A stretch of 64,000 nt of DNA, taken from NCBI RefSeq assembly GCF_900291955.1, contig NZ_OLMR01000001.1, positions 1 to 64,000 on the forward strand, given 5' to 3'. Numbering within the stretch: the stretch's first letter is position 1; every line of letters starts with the position of its first letter. Under the pieces are notes generated by a model that was not told the origin of the DNA, made no database searches, and worked only from the letters and a program-made list of their open reading frames with translations. Of the stretch, positions 6,302 to 15,375 are shown piece by piece. Made by a program: the position numbers and the translations under genes. The stretch is from Pseudoruminococcus massiliensis. Lineage in GTDB: Bacteria; Bacillota; Clostridia; Oscillospirales; Acutalibacteraceae.

Positions 6302-6331
6302 ATATGACTATTTTGGTTCTTTTGGTCATAT
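6302..6331. promoter_or_regulatory. candidate TetR operator
   Basis: ATATGAC, 16-base spacer, GTCATAT, immediately upstream of the tetR ribosome site. Two TTTTGG/TTTTGG direct elements lie inside. The position suggests autoregulation. Confidence 0.45.
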
Positions 6332-6407
6332 TATATCATATGTTTTTTGGCTTTTCAAGAGGAGCAAGAAAAAACATAATCCTCTTGCAAATGCTTATTT
6401 ATATATT

Positions 6408-7049
6408 TTAAATCGCCTTATTTTGGCTGTAATATTCGCAAAAGCCGTTCATACAACATTTATCGCATTTTGGTTTTCGTGCGTCACAGACAGCTCTGCC
6501 ATGAAGTACGAGCCTATGACAAAAATCATTGCTTTCTTCTGGTGGAAGAACATCTCTCAATATCTTTTCTATCTTATTTGCATCTTTAATAGAATGAAAA
6601 CCAAGTCTTGAGGTTATCCTTATGCAATGAGTATCAACAACCACAGCAGGCTTTCCAAAAATATCCCCAACAACTAAGTTTGCCGTCTTTCTACCTACGC
6701 CAGGGAGCTTTATCAGCTTTTCGATTGTATCAGGCACTACCCCACCAAAATCCGAAACAAGCATCTGACACATAGCAACTATATCTCTTGCCTTAGTCTT
6801 ATAAAGTCCGCAAGAATGAATATACTTTTCCACTTCTGATATATCAGCCTCTGCGAAATCCTCTGCTGTTTTAAAGCGTTCAAATAATGCTGGAGTAACC
6901 ATATTTACTCGTGCATCTGTACATTGTGCAGCAAGCCTTGTAGCTATAAGAAGCTGTAAAGGTTCAGTATAAACAAGTGAACATATTGCATCAGGATATT
7001 CTTTTTTTAGAGCTTCAATAGCAAGCAATGCTCGCTCTTTTGAATCCAT
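6408..7049 (-). CDS. nth: endonuclease III (DNA glycosylase/AP lyase)
   Basis: 213 residues, the usual family length. Helix-hairpin-helix LPGVGRKTANLV with catalytic Lys121, then VVVDTHC with Asp139, and the [4Fe-4S] loop Cys188-x6-Cys195-x2-Cys198-x5-Cys204. It removes oxidised pyrimidines from DNA and nicks the resulting abasic site. It ends the unit that begins with the PTS enzyme I gene 10 bases upstream; the two are probably co-transcribed, though functionally unrelated. Confidence 0.96.
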   Translation of the reverse strand: MDSKERALLAIEALKKEYPDAICSLVYTEPLQLLIATRLAAQCTDARVNMVTPALFERFKTAEDFAEADISEVEKYIHSCGLYKTKARDIVAMCQMLVSDFGGVVPDTIEKLIKLPGVGRKTANLVVGDIFGKPAVVVDTHCIRITSRLGFHSIKDANKIEKILRDVLPPEESNDFCHRLVLHGRAVCDARKPKCDKCCMNGFCEYYSQNKAI

Positions 7050-7059
7050 CTAATCACCT

Positions 7060-8703
7060 TTATTTTGATTTCTTTTCATTAAGGTCTACTTTTCTTATTT
7101 CAGAACGCATCTCAAGTATTTTGCTTGGAATAATCGAAAAACTATCTGCACCATATCTCAAGAATTTTTCTGTAAGTCGCTTATCAGCAGCAAGGTCACC
7201 ACATATTCCAACAGGAATTTCTGCCTTGTGAGCATTTTGTATGGTCATCTTAATAAGTCTTAAAACCGCTTTATGTGCTGTTATGTAGAAATTTATGAGG
7301 TCCTCATTATTTCTGTCAACAGCCAAGGTATATTGAGTTAAATCATTAGTACCTATGTTTATAAAATCTACCATTTCGGCAAGAATATCGCTTATAACTG
7401 CCGCCGCAGGTGTTTCTACTATAATTCCTATCTGCGTTGATGGGTCATAATTTATGCCCTCTCTCTTTAATTCATCACGAACCTCTTTAGCCGTCTTTTT
7501 AAAGGAACGCACTTCATTTGCAGATGATACCATAGGAATACATATAGAAACCTTACCAAAAGCTGAAGCTCTATATATAGCTCTTAACTGTTTTTTAAGC
7601 ACACTTGGATTTTCAAGAAGAAGTCTTATTCCACGCATACCCATAGCAGGATTACTTTCCTTTGATATATTAAAATAGCTACACTCTTGCTCTGGAAGCA
7701 TATCGAGCATGCATATGTTAGTAACCTTTGTTCCCATCGTTTTAGAGATTGCTCTGTATGCCATAAATTGCTCATCTTCACTTGGCAAAGACGCTCTTCC
7801 GGCAAAGAGGAAATCACTCTTCAAAAAGCCTATTCCCTCTGCATCATTATCTATTGCAACCTGAGCACCGTCTATTGAACCGATTGTTGCAAAAAGTCCT
7901 ATTTTCTTTCCGTCTATTGTTTCAGTAGGAAGATTTTTCTGGCTATTGAGCATTTGACGATATTGTTCATATCGTTCCTTCTTAGACCTATACTGAGAAA
8001 GCATACCCTCTGTTGGGTCAACAAAAAGCTTTCCTTTTTCTCCATCAAGAATGGCATATCTGCCATTTAAACGCTCTAAAACGGCATTTGTATTAGAGAT
8101 AGACGGTATGCCCAAAATTCTTGATATAATAGATGCGTGAGAAGTAAAAGAACCAACAGATGTAATAATACCAAGTATATTTTCTTTTGTGAAAGAAAGT
8201 GTATCACTCGGGTAAAGTTCTCTCGCAGCAATAATAAAAGGCTCTGTTATATTAACCTTGCTTATCTCATTTTCTGACATAAGCGTATTTAAAAGCTTGT
8301 TAGATAAATCGACAATATCATCTGCACGCTCTCTCATATAATCATCTTCTAAATTGGCAAAGATGTTATAAAAATGCTCTGATGTTTTTTTCACAGCATA
8401 TTCGCAATTCATATGTTCATTTATTATTATATTTTTTGAATAATCTCTAAGAGAATTATCGTTCAGAAGCATCTGATGAAATTGGAAAATCAAAGCATTT
8501 TTACCACCGATGCTTTCCTTTGCTCGTTCATTTAAAATGGTTAGCTGGTCATAAACTGCATTTCTTGCTTCTATAAGTCTTGCCATTTCTTTTTCTGTAT
8601 CTGTTATTGTATATTTTGGAATACTCTTTTTTGAATTATTCAAATAAAGAATCTTTCCGATAGCGTAACCCATAGATATAGCTGTTCCATCAAAATTCAG
8701 CAT
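7060..8703 (-). CDS. ptsI: phosphoenolpyruvate-protein phosphotransferase (PTS enzyme I)
   Basis: 547 residues from ATG 8703; an in-frame GTG 4 codons earlier overlaps the AGGTGG ribosome site, so ATG is preferred. N-terminal HPr-binding domain, then the phosphohistidine loop TSHASIISR near residue 190 (the usual GGRTSH appears here as GSFTSH), then the PEP-binding barrel with NPAMGMRGIRLLL, IGTNDLTQYTLAVDRNN and GICGDLAAD near 500. It moves phosphate from PEP to HPr for sugar uptake. HPr and sugar permeases are not in the window. About 25 residues shorter than E. coli enzyme I. Confidence 0.93.
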   Translation of the reverse strand: MLNFDGTAISMGYAIGKILYLNNSKKSIPKYTITDTEKEMARLIEARNAVYDQLTILNERAKESIGGKNALIFQFHQMLLNDNSLRDYSKNIIINEHMNCEYAVKKTSEHFYNIFANLEDDYMRERADDIVDLSNKLLNTLMSENEISKVNITEPFIIAARELYPSDTLSFTKENILGIITSVGSFTSHASIISRILGIPSISNTNAVLERLNGRYAILDGEKGKLFVDPTEGMLSQYRSKKERYEQYRQMLNSQKNLPTETIDGKKIGLFATIGSIDGAQVAIDNDAEGIGFLKSDFLFAGRASLPSEDEQFMAYRAISKTMGTKVTNICMLDMLPEQECSYFNISKESNPAMGMRGIRLLLENPSVLKKQLRAIYRASAFGKVSICIPMVSSANEVRSFKKTAKEVRDELKREGINYDPSTQIGIIVETPAAAVISDILAEMVDFINIGTNDLTQYTLAVDRNNEDLINFYITAHKAVLRLIKMTIQNAHKAEIPVGICGDLAADKRLTEKFLRYGADSFSIIPSKILEMRSEIRKVDLNEKKSK

Positions 8704-8849
8704 AAAATTCACCACCTGTCATTTTAAGAAAATATCGGTTTCACTACGGAAATTTAATATGTTAGGTTTGAATGTTATATAGCACAAATTATATATTTTC
8801 TTTGCCTAAATTTCTTAAAAATAAAATTTTGAATTTAAACCACGATAAG

Positions 8850-8887
8850 TTTGATGAAATTTTAATAAAGCACAATTTTCATCAAAT
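8850..8887. other. inverted repeat in the leader of ptsI
   Basis: TTTGATGAAA...TTTCATCAAA with AT-only loop flanks, about 150 bases before the ptsI start and downstream of its predicted promoter. It could be a leader hairpin or an operator. The rest of 8704-9185 is AT-rich and holds no gene. Confidence 0.35.
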
Positions 8888-8959
8888 AATATTATTCTGC
8901 AATATAACGATATTTTATTTATGATTCAAAAGATATAGTTTCTCAATTTCTTTAATATT

Positions 8960-8988
8960 ATTAAACACGATTTCATTCAATTTGTCAA
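8960..8988 (-). promoter_or_regulatory. predicted sigma-A promoter of ptsI
   Basis: Minus strand: TTGACA (8988-8983), 17-base spacer, TTTAAT (8965-8960). It would give a leader of about 250 bases before ptsI. Confidence 0.5.
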
Positions 8989-9185
8989 TACTTACAGAAA
9001 ACTTTACATTTTATGCTATCTGATTCGTACATCACGCTACATTAAGTTGAAGATTTTTAGTATAAACTAATAAAATTCAAATTGCAATATTGTACAAAAA
9101 AGACACAGCTTTTTCTACTTTATACTGTTTTATTTCAATAATCGAGATATTTTCAGGAATAATATTCAATTCCTACAAATACAAA

Positions 9186-9212
9186 AGCACAGCCCGAAAT
9201 CCGAGCCGTGCT
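9186..9212 (-). terminator. terminator of thrS
   Basis: Minus strand AGCACGGCTCGG-ATT-TCGGGCTGTGCT then TTTTGT, 47 bases after the thrS stop. Confidence 0.75.
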
Positions 9213-9258
9213 AAATGTAGATAAATATTCAACTATAAAAACAGAAATAACTCAAAAA

Positions 9259-11205
9259 TTATTTTTCTTTAGTGTCAACCTCTGTTTTGACCATTTGGAT
9301 AAATTCATCAACAGGAGTATTAGGCATCTCGCCTCTTTTTCTTGAACGAATTGTAACTGTATTAGAAGCAACCTCATTATCACCGATAACAAGAATATAT
9401 GGTATTCTCTCAAGTCTTGCGTTCTTAATCTTAGGGCCGATATTTTCTTCTCTACTATCAACAGTTACTCTCATTCCAAGTGCTGTCAACTTATCTGCGA
9501 TAGATTGTGCATATTCGTTATGAGCTGACTTGATAGGAAGAAGTCTTACCTGCTCAGGTGCAAGCCAGAGTGGAAGTACACCATTAAAACGCTCAAGCAT
9601 ATAAGCAAGAGTTCTTTCGTAACAGCCAAGTGAAGTTCTATGAATAATATAAGGAATCTTCTTTTGACCGTCCTTATCAACATAGTACATTCCAAATCTT
9701 TCTGCCTCGAGCATATCAATCTGGATAGTAACGATTGTGTCTTCCTTGCCGAATACATTCTTATACTGAATATCAAGCTTAGGACCATAGAATGCAGCCT
9801 CATCAATACCAATTTCGTAATCGAGTCCGATATGGTCAAGAATCTTCTTCATAACTGCCTGAGATTCCTCCCACTGCTCCTTTGTACCCTCATACTTATT
9901 ATTCTTATTTTCAGGGTCCCACTGAGAGAATCTGAATGTGCAATTTTCAAGAAGACCTACCGTATCGAGGAAATATTTTGCAAGCTCGAGACAGTTCTTA
10001 AATTCTTCCTCAAGCTGGTCAGGACGGAGAATATAGTGTCCCTCAGAGATTGTAAACTGACGAACTCTGATAAGTCCGTGCATTTCACCACTTGCTTCAT
10101 TTCTGAAAAGTGTAGATGTTTCTGTCAATCTCATAGGAAGTTCTCTGTAAGAACGCTGTTTATTGAGGAATACCTGATACTGGAATGGGCAAGTCATAGG
10201 ACGAAGTGCAAAGCACTCTTTCTCCTCGTCATATGGGTCACCAAGAACAAACATACCATCGAGATAGTGGTCCCAGTGTCCTGAAATCTTATAAAGCTCT
10301 CTCTTTGCGAGAAGTGGTGTTTTTGTCAACAAGCAGCCCTTTGATTGCTCAACATCTTCAACCCATCTCTGGAGTAACTGGATAACTCTTGCACCCTTAG
10401 GAAGAAGTACAGGAAGTCCCTGACCTACATAGTCAACAGTTGTGAAGTACTCAAGTTCTCTGCCTATCTTGTTGTGGTCACGCTCCTTAGCCTCCTCAAG
10501 CATCTTGAGATGTTCCTCAAGCATAGATGCCTTAGGGAAAGAAACACCATAAACTCTGCAAAGCTGGCGATTATTTTGGTTTCCACGCCAGTATGCACCA
10601 GTACAGGCTGTGAGCTTAATAGCCTTTACAGGAGCAACAGACATAAGGTGAGGACCTGCACAAAGGTCTATAAATTCGCCCTGCTTATAAAAGCTGATTG
10701 GCTCTCCCTTATCTGCGTGTTCCTTGCAAAGCTCAACCTTATATGGCTCATCTTTTTCCTCAAGAAGTTTAACAGCCTCATCAGGAGAAAGCTCAAACTT
10801 TTCAAGCTCAAGTCCTTCCTTAACGATTTTCTTCATCTCCGCTGTAATCTTTTCTAAGTCCTCAGGGGAGAATGGTTTTTCTACATCGAAATCATAATAA
10901 AAGCCTGTGTCAATCGCAGGGCCAATAGCAAACTTTGCCTCAGGATATAATCTCTTAACAGCCTGAGCAAGAATATGAGATGTAGTATGCCAGAAAGCCT
11001 TTTTACCATCAACATTATCAAAAGTGAGGATAGCAAGCTCACAATCCTCTGTAAGTGGAGTTCTTACATCGCAGACATTGCCATTAATCTTACAGGCACA
11101 CATAGACTTATAAAGTCCTGCACCAAGTGACTTTGCAACCTCTGCAACTGTTGTTCCGCTTTCATACTCTTTAACAACTCCGTCTTTAAGCGTTACCTTA
11201 ATCAT
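9259..11205 (-). CDS. thrS: threonine-tRNA ligase
   Basis: 648 residues. An N-terminal TGS domain (residues 1-60), the N2 editing domain with its HTTSHILAQAVKRLYP motif (about 77-95), then a class II catalytic core. Visible are motif 2 (TSTLFRNEASGEMHGLIRVR), the zinc-ligand MTCPFQYQVF, motif 3 (IIHRTSLGCYER) and the C-terminal anticodon-binding domain (LPIKSAHNEYAQSIADKL). It charges tRNA-Thr. It is a single-gene unit controlled by the T-box leader upstream and closed by a terminator. Confidence 0.98.
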   Translation of the reverse strand: MIKVTLKDGVVKEYESGTTVAEVAKSLGAGLYKSMCACKINGNVCDVRTPLTEDCELAILTFDNVDGKKAFWHTTSHILAQAVKRLYPEAKFAIGPAIDTGFYYDFDVEKPFSPEDLEKITAEMKKIVKEGLELEKFELSPDEAVKLLEEKDEPYKVELCKEHADKGEPISFYKQGEFIDLCAGPHLMSVAPVKAIKLTACTGAYWRGNQNNRQLCRVYGVSFPKASMLEEHLKMLEEAKERDHNKIGRELEYFTTVDYVGQGLPVLLPKGARVIQLLQRWVEDVEQSKGCLLTKTPLLAKRELYKISGHWDHYLDGMFVLGDPYDEEKECFALRPMTCPFQYQVFLNKQRSYRELPMRLTETSTLFRNEASGEMHGLIRVRQFTISEGHYILRPDQLEEEFKNCLELAKYFLDTVGLLENCTFRFSQWDPENKNNKYEGTKEQWEESQAVMKKILDHIGLDYEIGIDEAAFYGPKLDIQYKNVFGKEDTIVTIQIDMLEAERFGMYYVDKDGQKKIPYIIHRTSLGCYERTLAYMLERFNGVLPLWLAPEQVRLLPIKSAHNEYAQSIADKLTALGMRVTVDSREENIGPKIKNARLERIPYILVIGDNEVASNTVTIRSRKRGEMPNTPVDEFIQMVKTEVDTKEK

Positions 11206-11252
11206 TTTTCAACAGCTCCTTATTAAAATAGAATTTACCAAACAGACAAAAT

Positions 11253-11500
11253 AAAAACCGCCCCAAAGCATCACTAAGGATACACTGGGACGGGGAATTT
11301 TCACCGTGGTTCCACCCAAGCTTAACGGATAATATAATAAAAATCCGTCATCTCGTTAATGTCCATAACGCAGGCAGGCGTTACTGCTTATTTCGCAGTA
11401 ATGTTCAAAGGCGGTGTCGTTAATCATAGTTTCTGCAAAGGCTTTCAGCCGATGACCTCTGCTCTCTTTTGAAACCGTATTTGAAAAACGCTTCCTTATC
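11253..11500 (-). ncRNA. T-box riboswitch leader of thrS
   Basis: Minus strand, in order: stem I with GAGCAGAGG and GGCTGAAAGCC, a segment AACGACACCGCC that may hold the Thr specifier ACC, the T-box core GGGTGGAACCACGG at 11317-11304, and a terminator at 11295-11253 (arms CCGTCCCA and TTGGGGCGG, then TTTTT). Uncharged tRNA-Thr binding to the specifier and to the T-box bulge should favour the antiterminator and let thrS be transcribed. The specifier assignment is tentative; the T-box itself is clear. Confidence 0.93.
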
Positions 11501-11531
11501 ATTACATTTAATCTATTTGATTTCTAATGCT

Positions 11532-11560
11532 AATATAGCACTTTAAAAATGCTTTGTCAA
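11532..11560 (-). promoter_or_regulatory. promoter of the thrS T-box transcript
   Basis: Minus strand TTGACA (11560-11555), 17-base spacer, TATATT (11537-11532); both boxes near consensus. The -35 box is only 14 bases beyond the stop codon of the secreted beta-helix gene. Confidence 0.75.
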
Positions 11561-11574
11561 TAGATTTTTTCTGC

Positions 11575-14097
11575 TTATTTTTTAGTTGTAACAGACAAAG
11601 CTTTTGAAATATCTCCCTTTAAAGTACCACTATTTGTTTTCTTAAATGCCATAACTTTATAAGTATATTTTGTATTTGGGTTAAGACCTGTAACTCTTAC
11701 TGAAATACTATTTTCATTATTAAATGTTATAAGGGTTTTATAGCTATTTGATTTTGCGTCATATCTATATACATAGTATCCAGTAGCATCCGAAACCTTA
11801 TTCCATTTAAGAGTTATGGTATTTTTTGTAGATGTTCCAGTAAACTTATCTGTTGCTTTTAAAAGTGTAGTATAGCTTACAGTTTTAGAATAGCTTGAGT
11901 TTATAACATTGCCATTTGATTTATAATAGGCAGTAATTCTATAAGAATAGCTTTTATTTGGAGTAAGTCCGCTATCTATGAAAGAAACTATAGAATTTCC
12001 CTCAATGGTCTTTATCTTTTTATAAATGCCGTTATTGTCTTTTCGGTATACATAATATCCGCTTGCATTTTCACTTTTACTCCATTGAAGTTTTATTTTA
12101 GTAGATGTACGACCTCCAAGCTTAACACCTTGCGGAATACTTGGCAATGTTCCTTTTGCTTTATTGTCTGTCTTTATTACATCAACATTATTGTTGCTTG
12201 ATTTACCTGTAATAACAGCCTGTCCTTTTTTATTATTATTTGAATTACATAAAGTTGCTTTATTCGACCTACTATTGCCTGAAATTGTAAGTCCATAATT
12301 CTTATTAGCTGAGAAAGAAGATGCGCTTACGATATTATTAGCAGAGTTATAAATCAAAACACCGTTTCCGCCATTGTTTTTAGAAACATTATTTGTAAGT
12401 GTATTACTTGAGCTTGAACCGCTCACAGCTATTCCACTCTTTTTATTCGAGTCTACTTTTACTCCTATAACTTTATTGCTACTTGAGGAATTGCTTATTA
12501 TAATTCCGTAATTTCCGTTGCCCTTAACGTCACTTATATTCTTTACAGTATTTGCACTGCTTGAATTCAATGAAATTCCATTCACAGAATTTCCAAGAAC
12601 GTTGCCACCTATAATCTGATTTTCATTTGAATAGGTATTAAGTGAGATGCCATTGCCTGTACAATCAGTAATAGTATTAGTTTTTATAATATTTTTATCA
12701 CTTGCTGAAAGATGTATACCATTTCCACCAGTACCATTAATCTGATGGCAAGTATTATTTTCTATTGTATTATTATTGCTTTGCCTTAGATAAATGCCTC
12801 TGCTGTTTTCATTGCCTTTAGAATTTGAAAAATCTACTATATTGTTATAGATTTTGCTATCGTTCATAAGCTTTCCAGAAATTCCAGCGTCTATTCTACC
12901 AAGTGCTGTAATAGTATTATTTAAAATATCCACACCCTCAACAAAATAATTTCCTTCTAAAATTGAGTTTGAATTATTAGCTTCATTAATAGTTGTACCC
13001 CAAGCACGAATACCAAAAATATATGGAAGATTTTCAGTTGCACTTGAGCTTATTGAGATTATATTATTTGAAATAGTAGATTTTGACTGTGAATCTATAT
13101 TTGTACTGCCAACCTTTGGATTATTATATAGAGTTGGCTCCATATATTTAAAATCAACACCAGAACCCACATTCCTCATAATATTATTTGAAATATTGCA
13201 ATCTTTCCAATTTAATGCAAGGATTGACTGCTGAGTAATATTTTCAAAGATATTATTTGTCACTTCTACATTTTCAAAATACACTCCATTTACAGCTGTA
13301 TGATTTCCAACACCTCTATTTACATTTTTAAAAGTATTATTCGATATTTTTACATTTATGCAAGGTGTATCATCAAAAGCCGGATAGCCTACGAAAACTT
13401 CTGGGCTATACATAACATCAAGCTGAATAGCCTCTTTTCCACCGGAAATACCACCATCTTTATAACCTTCAAAGGTACAACCTGTGATTGTAGCACCATC
13501 AATACCACCAAGTTCAAGATGATGTGAACCAACATTATTAGTTATGGAAAGATTTTCGAGAGTTATATTTGTAGCGTGTGCAAACCTAAAGCTTGAAAAT
13601 ACCTTGCATTTTCCTTCGCCATATTTTTGGCTTTCTGCATTTCCGTCCCATATTCCACCAACAATTTTAATATTCTTATATCCTGAATATCCATATAACT
13701 TATTTTCACCTTTTGGAAAGGCTGTTCTCAGCATACCACCCGAAAAGCTTTGCTTGATTATATGAGCGCCCTCAGCACAGATTTGTGTATTACTATAAAT
13801 TTCAAGTGCAGAGGAGATAGTATAAGTACCCTTAGGGATAATAATTCTATACGGAACACTATCCATTGCAAAATCTCTTGCAACATCAAGTGCCTGCTGA
13901 ACTTTAGCTGTAATATCCGAACCGTTTTTGGCTTCGATTTGAATATCAATAATTTTTATAGTTTTATCTGATACAGTATTTTGTGTAACTATTGATTTTG
14001 AAGTATCATTGTTTGTTTTTGCATTTGCAGTTATAGGCACTGCCTGAATCATAGTTGCTGCAACTAATGCTACTAAAATAATTTTAAATCGTTTCAT
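11575..14097 (-). CDS. secreted right-handed beta-helix protein with two Fn3 domains
   Basis: 840 residues. Signal peptide MKRFKIILVALVAATMIQAV, cleaved after a site near ANA (about 26). Residues 50-~640 consist of short turns rich in Asn and Ser with repeating N-T-I-x-x-N and N-x-G-I motifs, typical of parallel beta-helix (pectate-lyase-like / NosD-type) folds. Two fibronectin type III modules follow, at about 652-742 and 745-840, each with GYYVYR and a final YTT/VTT strand. Exported, probably polysaccharide-active or surface-binding. No catalytic residues could be assigned, so the substrate is not claimed. Single-gene unit, divergent from the Xer recombinase gene. Confidence 0.82.
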   Translation of the reverse strand: MKRFKIILVALVAATMIQAVPITANAKTNNDTSKSIVTQNTVSDKTIKIIDIQIEAKNGSDITAKVQQALDVARDFAMDSVPYRIIIPKGTYTISSALEIYSNTQICAEGAHIIKQSFSGGMLRTAFPKGENKLYGYSGYKNIKIVGGIWDGNAESQKYGEGKCKVFSSFRFAHATNITLENLSITNNVGSHHLELGGIDGATITGCTFEGYKDGGISGGKEAIQLDVMYSPEVFVGYPAFDDTPCINVKISNNTFKNVNRGVGNHTAVNGVYFENVEVTNNIFENITQQSILALNWKDCNISNNIMRNVGSGVDFKYMEPTLYNNPKVGSTNIDSQSKSTISNNIISISSSATENLPYIFGIRAWGTTINEANNSNSILEGNYFVEGVDILNNTITALGRIDAGISGKLMNDSKIYNNIVDFSNSKGNENSRGIYLRQSNNNTIENNTCHQINGTGGNGIHLSASDKNIIKTNTITDCTGNGISLNTYSNENQIIGGNVLGNSVNGISLNSSSANTVKNISDVKGNGNYGIIISNSSSSNKVIGVKVDSNKKSGIAVSGSSSSNTLTNNVSKNNGGNGVLIYNSANNIVSASSFSANKNYGLTISGNSRSNKATLCNSNNNKKGQAVITGKSSNNNVDVIKTDNKAKGTLPSIPQGVKLGGRTSTKIKLQWSKSENASGYYVYRKDNNGIYKKIKTIEGNSIVSFIDSGLTPNKSYSYRITAYYKSNGNVINSSYSKTVSYTTLLKATDKFTGTSTKNTITLKWNKVSDATGYYVYRYDAKSNSYKTLITFNNENSISVRVTGLNPNTKYTYKVMAFKKTNSGTLKGDISKALSVTTKK

Positions 14098-14251
14098 TAA
14101 ATCTCCTCGTAATCAAATATATAATAGCTTAAAAAATCGTATAAACTTATTATATCCAAAATTTATATATTTTTCAAGAATTTGTTAATAAAAAAATATG
14201 CAATTTATCACAAACTTTTCAATATTTTTTTGACATCGAACTGTCGAAACT

Positions 14252-14280
14252 TTGAATTTATAAAATCATTATGTTATAAT
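14252..14280 (+). promoter_or_regulatory. promoter of the Xer-like gene
   Basis: TTGAAT (14252-14257), 17-base spacer, TATAAT (14275-14280), 30 bases before the ATG. A second TTGACA at 14230 may serve an overlapping start. Confidence 0.6.
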
Positions 14281-14309
14281 TAAAATAATAGCTTTTATGG
14301 GGTGAACTT

Positions 14310-15314
14310 ATGAAAAAACAATATCTTGACGAATCCTTTGAACTTTTACAGCAATTTCTCAGCTATATGCAAAATGTAAAAGGTCGTTCAGAAAATACAG
14401 TTAATGAATACTTTATTAGTTTGCGTACATTTTTCAGATATATGAAAAAACATAAGGGAATTGTTGATGAAAATATCGAAGAAGAAAAAATCGCAATAGA
14501 TGACATAGACCTTGATTTTATAAAGACAATCAGCTTTAATGATATAAGCTATTTTATGAACTATTGTATAAGTACACGAAATAATGGAGCAGCAGCTCGT
14601 GCAAGAAAATCTTGTGCAATAAGAGTTTTTTTTAACTTTTTATATCAAAAGCTTAATTTAATTGACTACGACCCCTCAAAGGGACTTGATACGCCAAAAC
14701 TATCAAAAAAATTACCTAAGTTTCTCTCTTTAGAGCAAAGTATAGAACTACTTAATACCATCGATGGAAAGTACAAAGAGCGTGATTATTGCATACTGAC
14801 ACTATTCTTGAATTGTGGTATGCGTCTTTCAGAACTTGTCGGAATAAATCTTACTGACATAAACTATGAAGAAAAAACCTTAAGGCTTTTTGGCAAGGGC
14901 AGCAAGGAAAGAATCGTATATCTTAATGAAGCCTGCATATCTGCAATTAAGGACTATCTTCCCCTTCGACCTAACGGAAGTATCAAATCATCTAAAGATA
15001 AAAATGCTCTTTTCATCAGCAGAAATGGAAACAGAATAAGTCCTAAAACTGTTCAATGGCTTGTCAAAAAATATCTTTCCGAAATCGGTCTCACATCTCC
15101 AAATGGCTCTACTGGATATTCTGTTCACAAATTAAGGCACACTGCTGCTACGCTGATGTATCAGCACGGAAATGTTGATATAAGAATACTCAAAGATATT
15201 CTTGGTCATGAAAGTCTTAGCACTACCGAAATTTATACACATCTTTCAAGTACTCAAATGGAAAAAGCGGCTGAAAGCAATCCTCTTGCAAAAGTCAAAA
15301 AAAGAAAAGATTAA
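14310..15314 (+). CDS. xerC: tyrosine recombinase, XerC/XerD type
   Basis: 334 residues; GGGGTGA ribosome site 8 bases upstream of the ATG. N-terminal SAM-like core-binding domain (about 10-115) and C-terminal catalytic domain with all residues in place: Arg172 (GMRLSELV), Lys196 (GKGSKER), His273 and Arg276 (HKLRH), His300 (LGHESL) and the nucleophile Tyr309 (TEIYTH). Family members resolve chromosome dimers at dif sites. It stands alone and is not linked to an integrative element here, and the length fits a housekeeping Xer. Whether it is XerC or XerD cannot be told from sequence alone. Confidence 0.9.
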   Translation: MKKQYLDESFELLQQFLSYMQNVKGRSENTVNEYFISLRTFFRYMKKHKGIVDENIEEEKIAIDDIDLDFIKTISFNDISYFMNYCISTRNNGAAARARKSCAIRVFFNFLYQKLNLIDYDPSKGLDTPKLSKKLPKFLSLEQSIELLNTIDGKYKERDYCILTLFLNCGMRLSELVGINLTDINYEEKTLRLFGKGSKERIVYLNEACISAIKDYLPLRPNGSIKSSKDKNALFISRNGNRISPKTVQWLVKKYLSEIGLTSPNGSTGYSVHKLRHTAATLMYQHGNVDIRILKDILGHESLSTTEIYTHLSSTQMEKAAESNPLAKVKKRKD

Positions 15315-15316
15315 AA

Positions 15317-15356
15317 AGACAGCATAACTCGTCCAAAAAACGATTTATGCTGTCTT
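15317..15356. terminator. two-way terminator between xerC and the Dabb/zinc-ribbon gene
   Basis: AAGACAGCATAA...TTATGCTGTCTT, 12-bp stem, A-rich and T-rich flanks, between two convergent genes. Confidence 0.8.
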
Positions 15357-15375
15357 AATTTATAAGTACATTTTA

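Noticed and set aside
9640-10284. 214-codon plus-strand frame opposite thrS
   Set aside because: Complete overlap with the well-supported ThrS frame; no ribosome site, no known motif.
14228-14252. TCGAACTGTCGA segment upstream of xerC as a LexA site
   Set aside because: Does not fit the CGAAC-N4-GTTCG form of Gram-positive SOS boxes.
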